Source: Ailurus styani
Taxonomy: Eukaryota > Chordata > Mammalia > Carnivora > Ailuridae
DNA: 64,000 nt
NCBI GenBank assembly: GCA_002007465.1
Contig: LNAC01000031.1
Location: 6,794,069-6,858,068, forward strand
Direction: 5' to 3'
This document shows, one piece after another, positions 12,105 to 23,905 of the stretch (position 1 is its first letter; the number at the start of each line of letters is the position of its first letter). The translations under genes were made by a program, and so were the position numbers. The notes below the pieces were generated by a model, which was not told where the DNA came from, made no database searches, and saw only the letters and a program-made list of their open reading frames with translations.

Positions 12105-12405
12105 GAACATCTGTTGAGAAATTATTATCTACTAGGCATTATTCTAAGTGTTTTATATGTAATAATGTATGCAATCTTCAAATGAGGCTATTATCCATTT
12201 TTATAGATAGGGAGATATCTTCTTCCTTCTCTACCCACTCCCCTTCTCCTTTTTTTTTTTTTCCCTCACAGAAAGGGTAACTAAAAGGGGTACCCAACTT
12301 TGGCTGGGTAACCAAACCAAGATATTTCACAAATTGCCCAGGGTCACAAGCTGGTAAGGGGTGGCCTGGGATTCTAACCCAAGCTGCAAGCTGCCTGGCT
12401 TCAGA
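12105..12405 (-). repeat. MIR SINE, expanded by internal pyrimidine insert
   Basis: attattatctactaggcatt, attctaagtgttttatatgt and aatgtatgcaatcttcaaat match the reverse MIR core. After a local C/T-rich stretch (12216-12265), aattgcccagggtcacaagc and tggtaaggggtggcctggga continue it, and gctgcctggcttcagatact gives the head side. The usual length is about 260 bp; here the arms are separated by extra sequence. Confidence 0.68.
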
Positions 12406-12438
12406 TACTTTTTTTTTTTTTTTAAATTCACTAAGTAG

Positions 12439-12648
12439 GGCGCCTGGGTGGCTCAGTGGGTTAAAGCCTCTGCTTTCGGCTCAGGTCATGATCTCAGGGT
12501 CCTGGGATCGAGGCCCGCATCGGGCTCTCTGCTCAGCGGGGAGCCTGCTTCCCCCTCTCTCTCTGCCTGCCTCTCTGCCTCCTTGTGATCTCTCTCCCTC
12601 TGTGAAATAAATAAATAAAATCTTTAAAAAAAAAATTAAAAAAAAAAT
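12439..12648 (+). mobile_element. Young CAN/SINEC SINE
   Basis: Complete from ggcgcctgggtggctcagtg to a long A-rich tail. Pol III A-box-like tggctcagtgg and B-box-like gggatcgaggcc are present. The target duplication aaattcactaagtag is exact at 12424-12438 and 12649-12663. It belongs to the subfamily with 'cctccttgtgatctctctcc' and tail 'gtgaaataaataaataaaat'. The exact 15-bp duplication means a recent insertion. Confidence 0.97.
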
Positions 12649-12663
12649 AAATTCACTAAGTAG

Positions 12664-13868
12664 ATGGAGTTTTTTTATTTCCAGTGGATAAGAGTTTTTC
12701 CTGAAGCTCATTCTACTTGTTCCTGGCACCATCCTTCAATCACAACTGGCAGGAAGAGAAAGTATCAATAGCAGAGCCTAGTTCTTCATCACATAGCCCC
12801 TGGGTGGAACTCTGTTGCATGCATGCTCTTTTTCAGAAGCTGCTTTGCCCATGCTCCCCTAACTGCTGCTATAAAAAGTTCTCCTTCGATGTAAGATGTA
12901 CCATGTATTCGTTTTGGTGTTCTGTGCCCTGCCCCATGCGCACCCTACCCCCATCTCACTTGTCTTTTCAACAGATCATAGTGTAACTAATGGTATTTAA
13001 ATCTGTTAAAGACAGAGACAATGTTAAATATTCCAAATTAGTGTTAGTAATGTAGAAGCATCTTTTCAATTTGTATAATTTTAATTCTTGTATATAAATA
13101 TCTTCCCTAAGGAAGTCGATAAGCTTAAATATAAGGAAGTTGTCCAGCCAGTTATATCATTTAAAGTTTTCTTAGGACCAGTATCTAACTCTTGACAATA
13201 TTAGGATAGTGATAACATTAGGAGCAATACTAGCATGTTGACAATCTCACAACCAATATTAACTCTATTGACAATTGTTATATTCTATAAAGTTGGGATG
13301 GAATTAAACTAGCTCTCTTACTGGCAAACCTGCTTCAGAGCAGTGGTGTCAGGGTAGGTACCACTTCCAGAATGGAAGAAAAGCAGCTATTTTTTAGAGA
13401 TGATTTGGGGCTCTTTATATTTTTTGATAAATGAGATGTGGTATAGTGTTTTGCGATAAAATGATCAGCTTGTGGCTTTTTATGTTTTTATTTCTTTGTT
13501 TTTTATTTCTTTATTAAATTTTTTCCTGGGATCTTTATGAGGAAGTTCTATTTTTCTTTTGGTGATAATTTTTGCTTTTTTCAACTTCTTTTGGTGAGGT
13601 AATCCTAATAAAATCTCCCAGAAACTTTAATTTCCTGTAATTTCCACATTAAATAATTCAGCTATTCTTAATTATTTGAGAACTGTATGGTGCTTCTTAT
13701 TGGCAAAGTTGCTTGACAATTATATCATTAAAATGATTCTCACTATTTCATTACTTTTAATATCAGTCAACTAATAGGAATGGCATTTGTAATACATTAA
13801 AATTTAAATTATTTGTATTCATCAGAAATTAGACAAAAATGTTGTGTGATTAAGATTGTGTAATATTC
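12664..13868. other. Unassigned AT-rich DNA
   Basis: No gene. 13185-13290 repeats the short motif ttgacaat several times in imperfect form. 13470-13620 is T-rich with possible old LINE texture, but I cannot assign it. Confidence 0.4.
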
Positions 13869-14066
13869 GGGCGCCTGGGTGGCTCAGTGGGTTAAAGCCT
13901 CTGCCTTCAGCTCAGTCATGATCTCAGGGTCCTGGGATCGAGCCCTGCATCGGGCTCCCTGCTCAGCGGGGAGCCTGTTTCCTCCTCTCTCTCTGCCTGC
14001 CTCTCTGCCTACTTGTGATCTGATCTCTCTCTGTGTCAAATAAATAAATAAAATCTTAAAAAAAAA
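13869..14066 (+). mobile_element. Young CAN/SINEC SINE
   Basis: Complete head gggcgcctgggtggctcagt, body and tail caaataaataaataaaatct. Target duplication agattgtgtaatattc (13853-13868) versus agattgtaatattc (14067-14080), differing by a two-base indel. Subfamily with 'cctacttgtgatctgatctc'. Confidence 0.96.
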
Positions 14067-14080
14067 AGATTGTAATATTC

Positions 14081-15510
14081 TATATTTAATGAACAAATTA
14101 GTTACAACAATAATTATTGCTATATATCAATAGAGTAGTAATACAGTTATTGATATTTATATATCAATATATACAAAATTATTCTATGCTTTCTCTTGTA
14201 GAGGGTTTATATTAAAGAAAAAGGAATATCTGGTTATATCTGGAATATATTTCCAGATTTGACAACAGTTTGTTAAGGAGAATAGATTTGCAAACTCAGT
14301 AGTTGTGAAATCTAGAAAAATGTATGCTGTGGATTCTTATTTCAGTATAGATTTGATCTGTCTCCTTTAATCACCTAAGGTATGAGAAGCAAATTTGTTG
14401 CTAGACATGTGAGAGAATTTCCACATAATCAAAGCAAAAAAAAAAAACCACATAGAAATCTTTGCTACTATTCTGTTTAATTATTTTTTATTCTATTTAA
14501 TTATTAATATATTGAACACTTAAATGCATGCGATTTCTAGGTGAAAATGTCATGTCTGATGTGGATCTATGTTGGATTGGCTGTATGAGTTTGTGTGGAT
14601 GATTTCATATATACTACTGACTTGCCAAGATATGGTTTGTATGAAAAGAGTCACGGAACTATCTGTAAAATAATCTTGCAATTCCTGATTTTTCTCTCTC
14701 AGTTTTCTTTCTAAACAAGAAAATTACTTGTGATACTTCGCTTTCACCCGAATGAAAAATTTCCATGGAATAAATACAAGGAAGAAATGCCTTCACATTA
14801 CATTCTCTGTATTTTCAAGCAAGCTAAATGCTCCTTAGATTTGCCTTGTCCTCTTAATAATTCTCAAGATGAGAGGGAAATTACTACCTGGTATTTTATG
14901 ACTGGGAGAAGAGAGTAACAAAAAACGTAGGTGATCAGCTAAAGATACTGTCAAGAAAACATACTCTCAGCTTTTGGTGTCTTGGTTTCATCAGTCAAGC
15001 TTTGTCCTTCTCTAGGAAAGACCTGAGTGGGGGAGTCACTAATGTTGTCTATGTTACTGTGTAGCAGAGAAAAATAGATGATCGACCACTTTATCACATA
15101 CTGAACACTCATCATAAGTAAAGTATTCTTCTAGACTTGTAGATTCTAGACTTTTCTATACTCAGCCACCCAGGGATTAATGTTAGAAAATGAATTTTGC
15201 TTTCTCTATACCTCTATTAGAAGTAGTAAGAACTCTGCAGGGGGAATGGCTAAGGGTTCCTCTTAGGAGAGGCCATATAATGGGAGAAGCAAGGGATCAT
15301 AGTTAAAATATTTGTTTGATGCCCATCAAAGTTCCTGGATGCCACAGTTCCTTTTTTCTCTCTTCTTGACTCTTTTCCTTTTCATCTGCAAAATGGTAAA
15401 GGGAGTAAAACTCTCCAGTTTGCTTTTATTCTGCAGACATTCATTAAAATATATCACCTGCATTCTTTCTTTTTTTTTTTCACCTGCATTATTTTTTAAA
15501 AGCTGTATCA
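14081..15510. other. Unassigned AT-rich DNA
   Basis: No recognisable repeat or gene. 14148-14172 is a small AT palindrome (attgatatttatatatcaat). Frames of 62-66 codons in this stretch lack protein-like features. Confidence 0.45.
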
Positions 15511-15851
15511 GTTTTAAAACAAGCAATCAAACCAAACCAAACCAAACCCAGACCCATAGATACCTAGAGAACAGATTGTTGATTGCTGGGGGGGAGGCGG
15601 TTTGCTGGGGTGGAAAAATGGGTGAAAGGGATTAAGAAGTACACGCTTTCAGTTATAAAATAAATAAATAAATGGGAATGTAATGTACAGCATGGGGGCA
15701 TCCAGTCAGTAACATTGAATTAACTTTGTAAGGTGACAGATGCTAACTAGACTTACTGTGGTGACTGCCTCATAGTGTATACAAATGTTAAATCACTATG
15801 TTGTACACCTGAAGCTAATACAATATTGTATGTCAATTATACCTCAAAAAA
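15511..15851 (+). mobile_element. L1 LINE 3' end, 5'-truncated
   Basis: gggaatgtaatgtacagcat, ggtgacagatgctaactaga, cttactgtggtgactgcctc, gttgtacacctgaagctaat and gtatgtcaattatacctcaa followed by an A run are the last few hundred bases of a carnivore-type L1 3' UTR. An (AACCA)n-like run lies at 15527-15549 near its start. Flanks aaagctgtatcag (about 15498-15510) and aaagttgtatccg (about 15850-15862) look like a diverged target duplication. No ORF2 sequence remains. The 107-codon frame starting at 15312 runs into it and is not a gene. Confidence 0.85.
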
Positions 15852-15862
15852 AAGTTGTATCC

Positions 15863-17383
15863 GTCTTGCCAACCAGAATTCTTCCAAGTATTTCTTCATC
15901 CTAACATGTGTAACTATTCTGTTTTCAATCCCCAGAATGAAAGATAATGTTGAGTTGCTCCGCGGGTGAGACATTGTTTTTGTCAAAAAAAAAATTTTTT
16001 TTTTGGGGCTAGAGCTGTTGCAAATAAATGTTGAGTTTTTAACACGGACAGAAAGATCATGAGATATGATTTCCTGTGCAAAGACCATTTTTAGTAATAC
16101 ATCATGCCTCTTTTCTCCTGCGTGTGCAGAAGGACCTTCCTTCGTTATACTTTAGAAGGTGCATAGCTCCGAAAGAGATGGAGTTTGATGAAAAAGAGCT
16201 ATTCTGAACTCTACTGATTAAAATAAATGTGCTCATAAAAAAGGCAGGAGAGTAAATTACTACATCCCCAGAACAGCAGTAACTTATACACCAACAAGTT
16301 ATTTTCGAGTTTGCCAGAGGAAATAATCTGCTATCAACAAGGGGTAATTGCCTGAGCAAACTCATCTTTACATCTAGCACACACTGTCACCTTGTATAAA
16401 AAAGGCGAAATGCACTACATATCAATTCAGAAAAGATTTTCTGAAATATTTTTCTAAAGATCTCTTCCTTCTCCTAGGCAACTAAAAAGAGAGAACATGA
16501 ATACAGTTCAGAACACATCTAATCTCGGCTCCTGCCTTATCATTGAATAGCATCGGAACACACCATGGATTCCATACCTCAGAGGCCTAGGGGCAAGATG
16601 AGAAAGGATCCATTTAGATTGGTATAGAAATTCCAATCTGAGATTTACCTAAGACCGCCACAGGTGAAACAGGTTAGCTAAGAAACCCTCCAGGAATAAA
16701 TATTGCTATCATTAGGAGGGAAATATCAATGTGATGTATATGTTCAATTTTACCCAGAATAACAAAGGCAGACAAACAGAGGCAGGAAGGAGGAGGGAGG
16801 GAGAGGATGGTTAAGTAGGAATGAGAGAAAGGAGGTGACATTTTGAGAATAATATTTCAGGTTTGCACAGGGGACAGAAGAAGATATTGAAAAAATCAGA
16901 TGTATAGTTAATGTTTCAGTTTCTGCCTTTGGTATATTCTCTTGAACTTGGTAAATATAATTTTAATATCTGAGTTACAGTGTGTGTGTGTTCAAGTTGC
17001 TAAGGATTCGGCAAGTCATCAGGGTGTTAGGGTATGTGAGTATGTGTGAGTTAGAAGGAAACCAGAAACTCTAGAAGACAATTGGCCCACAGGCTTTTTT
17101 TTTTCCTTTCTTTTTTGCAAAGTGCTCATTTTGTTGAAAAGAAACTTCCAGAGGACAGGGGCCGAAATTCTATTCCCTAAGGTGATTTCTACTCACTTGA
17201 GAAAAATTATGTGAATATGGGACTTGAGTATATATGCATATATCTGAAGGCCAAGTCACATGATATACTTTACTATTAATACTTATATTCCATTTTTAGA
17301 GAAAATATTCGAAAAAATAGAGAATTATTTCCTAGGATGGATTGTATGATTCTAAGTAAATAACATTTAAAGAATCAATGCAG
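15863..17383. other. Unassigned DNA, no gene seen
   Basis: Mixed AT-rich sequence with small purine-rich patches (16786-16835). The 16102-16380 minus frame (92 codons) has a hydrophobic middle but no known family and no supporting context. Confidence 0.42.
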
Positions 17384-17571
17384 GGCACCTGGGTGGCTCA
17401 GTGGGTTAAAGCCTCTGCCTTCGGCTCAGGTCATGATCTCAGGGTCCTGGGATCGAGCCCCACATCAGGCTCTCTGCTCAGCAGGGCGCCTGCTTCCTCT
17501 TCTCTCTGCCTGCCTCTCTACCTACTTGTAATCTCTCTCTGTCAAATAAATAAATAAAATCTTTAAAAAAA
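17384..17571 (+). mobile_element. Young CAN/SINEC SINE
   Basis: Head ggcacctgggtggctcagtg (one transition at the CpG of ggcgcc), full body and tail caaataaataaataaaatct with A run. Target duplication aaagaatcaatgcag at 17369-17383 versus aaagaatcaatgtag at 17572-17586, one mismatch. Confidence 0.96.
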
Positions 17572-17630
17572 AAAGAATCAATGTAGATAGATGTTTTAAT
17601 TTTTTGTATTTGTCTAAAAGTGCAAGCTGG

Positions 17631-17674
17631 TTTTTTTTTTGTTTTTGTTTTTGTTTTTGTTTTTGTTTTTTTTG
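17631..17674 (+). repeat. (TTTTTG)n microsatellite
   Basis: A T run followed by five gttttt units and a second T run. Confidence 0.92.
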
Positions 17675-17739
17675 TATGTTACAAATTATAGCATTTTACA
17701 TTCTGACCTGACTACCCGGAGTTCTTGGACATTGTTATC

Positions 17740-18060
17740 TATCTTCTGGTCCTAGGATAGTTTCTCCTCTATTTTACTCATGGTTTTCTCTTCTTTCTCC
17801 TGCACTGCATGTTGGCATATCCCCTGGCCTCTCCAGCTCTACATCCGCCCCCTTAGTAATTTTGTCCATTCCCACAGCTTCAATGATCACTTCAGCAAGA
17901 TGACTTTCTGTTTGTTTATTGCCAGCACCAACTCCCCTGAGCCACATACTCGTATTTCCTGCTGCTTTTTGGAATTTTTTTCTCTTGGAGACCATTGCCA
18001 TCATCATAAAGTGAACTTTTATGAAACCAAAGCCAACAGCTTATGTCCTAGATGAATTCT
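17740..18060 (+). repeat. L2 LINE fragment (ORF2 3' part)
   Basis: cattcccacagcttcaatga, then ccagcaccaactcccctgag and ccacatactcgtatttcctg follow the L2 consensus order (agtcccacggcttcaaatac ... ccagccctgacctctcccct ... gagactcgtatatccaactg). It explains the opposing 91- and 77-codon frames here. Boundaries are approximate. Confidence 0.58.
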
Positions 18061-18239
18061 CTATCCCAGTCATATGAGACTTACCCATGACTTTGTCTTG
18101 AATGTTTTTACCCTACCTGCTCTCGAATCTTTGTGCTTATTCAACCTTTCTTTAAAATTCCACCATATTTTCAACATTGAAATACTACTAGTCTTTAAGG
18201 TCAGACTCAATATTTGCCTTTGAAACTCTTCTCTGCAAC

Positions 18240-18345
18240 TTAGTTATTTTGGGTCTTTGGAAAAATGCTTAAATGATTTGAGCCTTTGTCTCTTCACCTG
18301 TAAAATGAAAATAATGATTTCTATGCTTGGTAAGTGAACATGAAC
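18240..18345 (+). repeat. MIR fragment
   Basis: gcctttgtctcttcacctgt, aaaatgaaaataatgatttc and the preceding aatgcttaaatgatttgagc correspond to the MIR core region (cttaacctctctgagcctca gtttcctcatctgtaaaatg). Only the core is kept. Confidence 0.55.
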
Positions 18346-18357
18346 TACTATGAGACA

Positions 18358-18655
18358 CAGCGTTATGATCTAAATGTTTGTGTCCTCCCCACATTTATGC
18401 ATTGGAAACCTAATTCCCAAGGTGATGGTATTAGACAGTAGGGCCTTTTGCAGAGGCCTCATGAAGGAGATTAGTCCCTGGTAAGAGAGGTATCAGAGAG
18501 CTAGCTATGTGAGTTTACAGGCAAACAGTGCCACTCAGAAGAGGGCCCTTTCCCAATTGCGCCGGCGCCCTGAACTCAGACTTCCAACCTCGATGCAGCA
18601 TTGTTCATAAGCTCCCCAGTCTATGGTATTTTGTTAGTGCACCCCACATGAATTA
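18358..18655 (+). repeat. MLT1/MaLR-like solo LTR
   Basis: tctaaatgtttgtgtcctcc, gaaacctaattcccaaggtg, gatggtattagacagtaggg, ccttttgcagaggcctcatg, then gccggcgccctgaactcaga and agtctatggtattttgttag follow the consensus of an MLT1-type LTR from near its 5' end to its 3' end. No internal retroviral sequence is attached, so it is a solitary remnant of an ancient element. Family name is from pattern memory. Confidence 0.62.
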
Positions 18656-18884
18656 ATAAATATAGAAGATAATTATTACAGTGGCCGAGATGATAAAAAT
18701 TTAACACTTGACAAAGAATTCTAAGGAAAAGCAAACTTCTGTGGACCTCTTGCAAATTCTTATCACAGCGGAGCTTAGTCAACCCTGGTGAGAAATGTTC
18801 TTCCCTAAGGACACTTGATTATTAGTTTCCTTTCTTAATTCTCATTGCCCAAGAACTTCTATTTGATACAACATGTAATTTTGC

Positions 18885-19110
18885 TTAGCGAGGAATAGTT
18901 GTTTAGAGTGTGGACCTAGTGGCCTGACAATTTGGTTTCATTTCTGGCTGTATCATTAATAGCTTTGTGGTTTCTGGACAAGTCACTTAATGTCTTTATG
19001 CCTTGGTTTCCTCATTTACAACAGGTTGTGGTGAGGATTAACTTCATTGATGTAGATAAAGCGCTTAGTGCATAGTCCTTAGTAGGCACTACATATTATT
19101 ATTAAACAGT
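18885..19110 (+). repeat. MIR SINE, near full length
   Basis: ttagagtgtggacctagtgg, ggtttcatttctggctgtat, acaagtcacttaatgtcttt, ttggtttcctcatttacaac, ttgtggtgaggattaacttc and agcgcttagtgcatagtcct give the MIR landmarks in order from head to 3' end. Confidence 0.82.
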
Positions 19111-19134
19111 CACTTGTGGACATATAATATTTTC

Positions 19135-19272
19135 TTCACTAGATTATTTGTTCCTTGAGGGAATGATATTAAAAATGATTTGTACATTGTCATAACTCCC
19201 ACAAAGTCTGGTGCATTGTCTAACACAGTGACTTTCACCTAATTAATGCTTAATAAGTATTTGTTGAATCAA
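19135..19272 (+). repeat. L2 LINE 3' end
   Basis: ttgttccttgagggaatgat, gtctggtgcattgtctaaca and taatgcttaataagtatttg ttgaat are the final segment of L2 (usual reading: aagctccttgagggcaggga ... cagtgcctggcacatagtag ... aataaatatttgttgaatga). Confidence 0.7.
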
Positions 19273-19412
19273 AATTAAATTGTGTACTTCAAATTATTAG
19301 CTAAAATTTTAGCATTTCTGTACAAAGACTTCGGATAGAATAAAGTACAAAAACTTTTGTAGGCCTTACCTTACTTGTGCTTCCCCTTAAGTAGAATTTA
19401 ACACACAAAGAT

Positions 19413-19413
19413 N
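19413..19413. other. Single ambiguous base (N)
   Basis: One N within acacaaagat-N-tcacaagctc. Unlike the N at 39588 it has no flanking duplication. Confidence 0.98.
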
Positions 19414-19582
19414 TCACAAGCTCCAGACAGTATTTCTGGAGCAGTAAATCCTTTCAAACATTGCCTTATTTATAATTCTCTAGTAGCTAAAATACAGTTG
19501 GTATTTTATTACTATAAGCTAGATTTTGTCCTCTAATTTTTTCATATCCATATAATAGATATGTTTCGTTCAGATACAGTTC

Positions 19583-19786
19583 TTTTTTTTTTTTTAAGAT
19601 TTTATTTATTTATTTGACACAGAGAGAGAGAGATCACAAGTAGGCAGAGAGGCAGGCAGAGAGAGAGGAGGAAGCAGGCTCCCCGCCGAGCAGAGAGCCC
19701 GATGTGGGCCTCGATCCCAGGACCCTGAGATCATGACCTGAGCCGAAGGCAGAGGCCTTAAACCGCTGAGCCACCCAGGCGCCCCC
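19583..19786 (-). mobile_element. Young CAN/SINEC SINE
   Basis: Reverse-oriented full copy: T run, aagattttatttatttattt, purine-rich middle, gagatcatgacctgagccga, and complement of the head gagccacccaggcgcccc. No convincing target duplication is visible; left flank cagatacagttc and right flank ccaggttgacaattc share little. Confidence 0.94.
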
Positions 19787-19804
19787 CAGGTTGACAATTC
19801 AATC

Positions 19805-20554
19805 ACGGATGTCTTCTCTAGAGTAAAGCTTTTTTTTTTTTTTTAAGTGTGTTTATTAAGAAAAATATTTTTTTAGCACATTAAAGTAGGACTCATAGCT
19901 TTGAAACGTTTGTTGTGTTTTTATTTTTACCCTTTGAGTGAATAGAGAAACTAGGAAGGTTTCTATTTATAATTCCAAGATACCAGATGGATGGTCCAGT
20001 TATAACATTTTCAGGAATATGATTTTGGAGTGAGATTTCCCCCCCAAATTCTGGCAGTTCATTGTGTATTCTCACAAAAAACTTTGGTTTTATTCAGGAA
20101 TCCCTCAAAATCTTTGTTTTGTGGTCTGAACTGCTTTTGTCATTAAATGAGGGATACCTTGAGCACCAATTAAATGTACTTGAAATCATTTCAGAGATAC
20201 TAGATACCCCTGCGATAGTCTGATGAACAGGAAAAAAAAATCTAGAATAATGACAAAAATGCAGGAAGAAAAGATAATCTGACATCTCTGGCAGTAGGCA
20301 CTTACCCTTGTTCTGGCCTTGGGCCTTTTACTTTCATGTATTAAATTTTTTTTTCCACTAAGGAATTTTTGACACAAATAATCTTCTTCCTTCCTACTTG
20401 CTTCCAAGAAAAAGAACCTTGGGATCATCCTAAGAGTTAAACCAATCAGGATCCCAGTCCTTATTAAAAGATAGAAAGTAAACAAAATGTAGGAGAGAGA
20501 AGTAAAAGCATAGGTGTCTCTGAAGTATTAGGGCTGCTGCCATATTTAACATGT
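19805..20554. other. Unassigned DNA, no gene seen
   Basis: AT-rich. A 99-codon minus frame (20186-20485) overlaps other frames and shows no family signature. Confidence 0.42.
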
Positions 20555-20760
20555 CAGAGATATTCTGAAAAGAGAGTAAACATTGAAATCACCAGGTTTA
20601 AAGATGATATTTAGTTCCTTGGAGACTTGACAGACCACTGACGAGAAGAGGCTACAGTGTGGTGCGCCTGACAAATGGCAGATGAGATTGACTAGGGGCA
20701 AGACTGAGGAGAGAAAGAAGCCCACATATCCTTGTATGTATCGCCGAACCTCTCTGGACT
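20555..20760 (+). repeat. Possible CR1/L3-like relic
   Basis: ccaggtttaaagatgatatt, then cctgacaaatggcagatgag and attgactaggggcaagactg loosely follow the CR1/L3 region just 3' of the reverse-transcriptase core (aaatttgcagatgacac ... gggctgaatctaacaagatg). The match is weak, and unrelated sequence is possible. Confidence 0.28.
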
Positions 20761-21149
20761 TTTGGAAATCTTTGTTTATGGAAAATAAAAGATCAGGGCT
20801 TGGTCATTTCCTTACTACTTAAAATCTACTTTGGTGTAATTCTAACATGGAAGTCAACAAAATATGGACTAATAAAATAGTAAAACCACACTAGAAACAA
20901 ATTAGAAAATAGTATTTTGTCCTTTTGTAAAAAATATGTTGTTTCCACACTGATAAAATTGCATCAACTCCACGGAAGCATTTATTTTTGTATTTGACAA
21001 ATGCTGTATTTATTGCTTATTGTACTTAGCACTGTCTACATATAAATAAAAATATATTTTATTATATTACACTATACAAGCATATAGCAATATGCTTATA
21101 TGCTATTAAATAACATTTATTATATGCTATACTTCATGTATAAATATAA

Positions 21150-21240
21150 TACTTAGAAAAGCCAGGTACTCCCATAATGTAGTTTATAGATGAGGAAACA
21201 GAGGTATGGAGATGTGAAACATGACTAAAGGTGGTGAAGG
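21150..21240 (-). repeat. MIR fragment
   Basis: agtttatagatgaggaaaca gaggtatggagatgtgaaac is the reverse MIR core (usually ttacagatgaggaaactgag gcacagagaggttaag). Confidence 0.5.
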
Positions 21241-21244
21241 GGTT

Positions 21245-23724
21245 GCCAAATATTTGCATATTGAAAGAGAAGACTTACAGAGAACACACTGAGAGAATAT
21301 GATGCAAATGAAGTCTCGTGGTTTTCAAACTATTCTTAGCAGAGTGCTAAGATTTCAGGGGCACATAGGCGGCTGGGAGAGCCAGCAGTGAGACTTATGG
21401 ATCATTTCTCTGGTTTTTACACTGGGCTCTGCTCAGAGAGAAGGTATTCTGTCATTTAAAAGTTTGAATGTCAGTGGTATAGATCAGATATTCCTGTATG
21501 TATCAACCATGGTGATTAGCATGTTTCTAAAATGCTACTGTTTTTGGAGGGACACCATTTGTGGTACAAGACTGGACAATCAGGGCTGTTTAAGAATACA
21601 GTCTTCATGTACGTTCAACAAATCTCCTACTTCTTTGGGTAACTCACATAAGCTACAATTGTACCCGGCGATATCTAGATATTCCAAGAAATGATGTACG
21701 GTAAATATAGAAACCGGTTTAAGTGGAGCTTATATTTCTTAGATAAATGCGTAGTCATGTTGGCTGACGGCTAGAGGGCCTTAATGTAATGATAAAGCTG
21801 TCATTTATCATGTACTATTAATGTAAGTAATAGTACTAGCCTGCTATTCAGAAAACAAAGATTAAGTACAGGTGGGAGATCCGGAGAGCTAACGGGCGAT
21901 CTTTCTCTCTTTGCGAATATGCTCAGGATTTAAAGATGAGCTCCAGCTGTGGATTTGTGGATCTGTCAATTCCACATGTTTAAACAGCAAAAACGAAAGA
22001 TAGATGATAGAAACCTTGTAGAAGAAAATGGAAGGCCACTTCTTCCCTTGTGCTACCCACTTTCAGATGTTTTCTCAGCTTCAGAATAAAAAAAATTATC
22101 AGGAATCGGGAGTTCACAGTCGCTCCGTTTGATACTTAAATCATTTAAAAATAAATATTTGAAAAGAAGCTGAAGTAGGAGTTTTTCTCTCATAGGCAGT
22201 AAGGCAGTCTCACCCATACAGACACACATTTAATTGAAAATACTTTTTAATTACTGTGAATTATCTATTTCTTTCTTTACAGAAATACCTTCAGGAAAGG
22301 CAGTTGAACTAAATTTTCATCTTATTTTGCTGAGACAGTCTGTTCCTGACTTGCTCATAGTTAAGGAAAGACCCTCTGGATGTACTAAAATGTTTTCCTA
22401 AATGTATTTTTACAATGTAAACGGAACAACTTTCTCGCAAAAAGCCAAATGCTTGTATTTACTTGTAAAGTGAGGAAGTTGGTCATGGCACTGAATAGTC
22501 TATTGTTAAAATCCTATCTCATAGAAATAGAATTTGAGTGAATTTATAACTTTAAATTTCTATAATTTGTAGATTTCAGGTCATCCTTCATTTTAATCTT
22601 TGTTTCTCCTTAGAAAAAATAATGCCTGTCTTTGTCTAACTCGGAAAGGATGCTGATAATTTGCATATGAGACATATTTTATTAAGATGTTATTATATTT
22701 GAAAACTATATCATCTTGGTATTATGTTGAGAAATACAGGTGAAGATTTATTGACTTTTGTCTCTGGTTATATGTTAATCAGTCTTAAAATGGCAGAAAC
22801 ATGCTGTCCTGCTACCTACACACTGGGAACAGTGCTGCCCACAATCCTCAAAAAGTTTAACCTAAATCCAGATCTAGATCTCAGAAAAATATAGCGTGAG
22901 ATTCTGTTCCTCATGCCTGATGTGGTTACAGGGGGAAAAAAAACACAAAAAACCCCTGATCAATTAATTCTGCACTAATTCCCTCAAGATTCTTTCCCCT
23001 TGGGGGGATAATATGAATATGATTTTACTTATTTGAAAAAGGTTGTGCTTATATTCCTGAAAATTGTCCCATTTCTTGGATCCATTTAAAATTTTACTGT
23101 TGGCATAGCAACAGATTAACAGATCTACCACAGTTTTTACCACTTGCTTCATTCTTAAGAAAACAAAGTATATATTTATTTTACATTTAATTACATCCTT
23201 TCTGTCTTCTTCTATCATCCTATGCATGAGAGACTAACTTCCTTCCTCATTCCCCTAAGACATTCAACTGTATAGTATATGTTTATAATTCAAAACTATC
23301 ATGCTAAAACAGCTCTCTGGAAAAAAAAATGTGTTTCACTGAGGTAGTTACTAGGTCACGTTCTTATTGTGCAATGTTTATATGTAAATCACCAGGCACT
23401 TTTAGCATCTGACCTGGAAAAAAAAAACCCATCTCATCGATTTTATTTACAGTTCTGGATTTGAAAGTTTCTATCAAAATATTGCCCGAGTATGTTTCCC
23501 CCTTCTCTGATAAATGATGTTAATAAATTCTTGAGGCATAAATTAATGTTTTGAGAAAGTACCCAGAATATAATGCCTAAGTAGCTTAGCATATTTTCCC
23601 ACCTTGTCTTAATAAATCAGAATCTTAACATCCAGGAGCTCAGAAAGCACACCTTTTCCAGATCTCACCCTCACTGTCAGGGAAATATTGCTTCCTATCC
23701 ATGAAGTCCACAGAATTTGCTTAG
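21245..23724. other. Unassigned AT-rich DNA
   Basis: No repeat family recognised over about 2.5 kb and no coding frame with protein-like features (longest 87 codons, minus, 22964-23227, lysine- and isoleucine-rich as expected from AT-rich DNA). Confidence 0.45.
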
Positions 23725-23905
23725 GACTGGGATTCTCAACCCTGACTGCACATTGGAAACATCTGTGGAACTTTTACAATTGTCCAGATCTCTTCCCTTT
23801 ACTCACACCAATTCCGTTTTAATTATTCTAGAGTGGGTTTCAAACATGAATATATTTTAGTGCCTCCCCAGTAATACAAATGTACAGCCAAGGATGGCAA
23901 CTGGC
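23725..23905 (+). repeat. MER5A-like hAT-Charlie MITE
   Basis: ggactgggattctcaaccct, gactgcacattggaaacatc, then aattattctagagtgggttt and a decayed 3' end follow MER5A. The 3' terminal inverted repeat is poorly kept, so it is less intact than the copy at 4889. Confidence 0.65.

Noticed and set aside
12439..12520. tRNA-like sequences at SINE heads
   Set aside because: They carry A- and B-box-like motifs but belong to SINEs, with no cloverleaf followed by a proper terminator; not tRNA genes.
17774..18055. Opposing 77- and 91-codon frames
   Set aside because: Explained by an L2 fragment.
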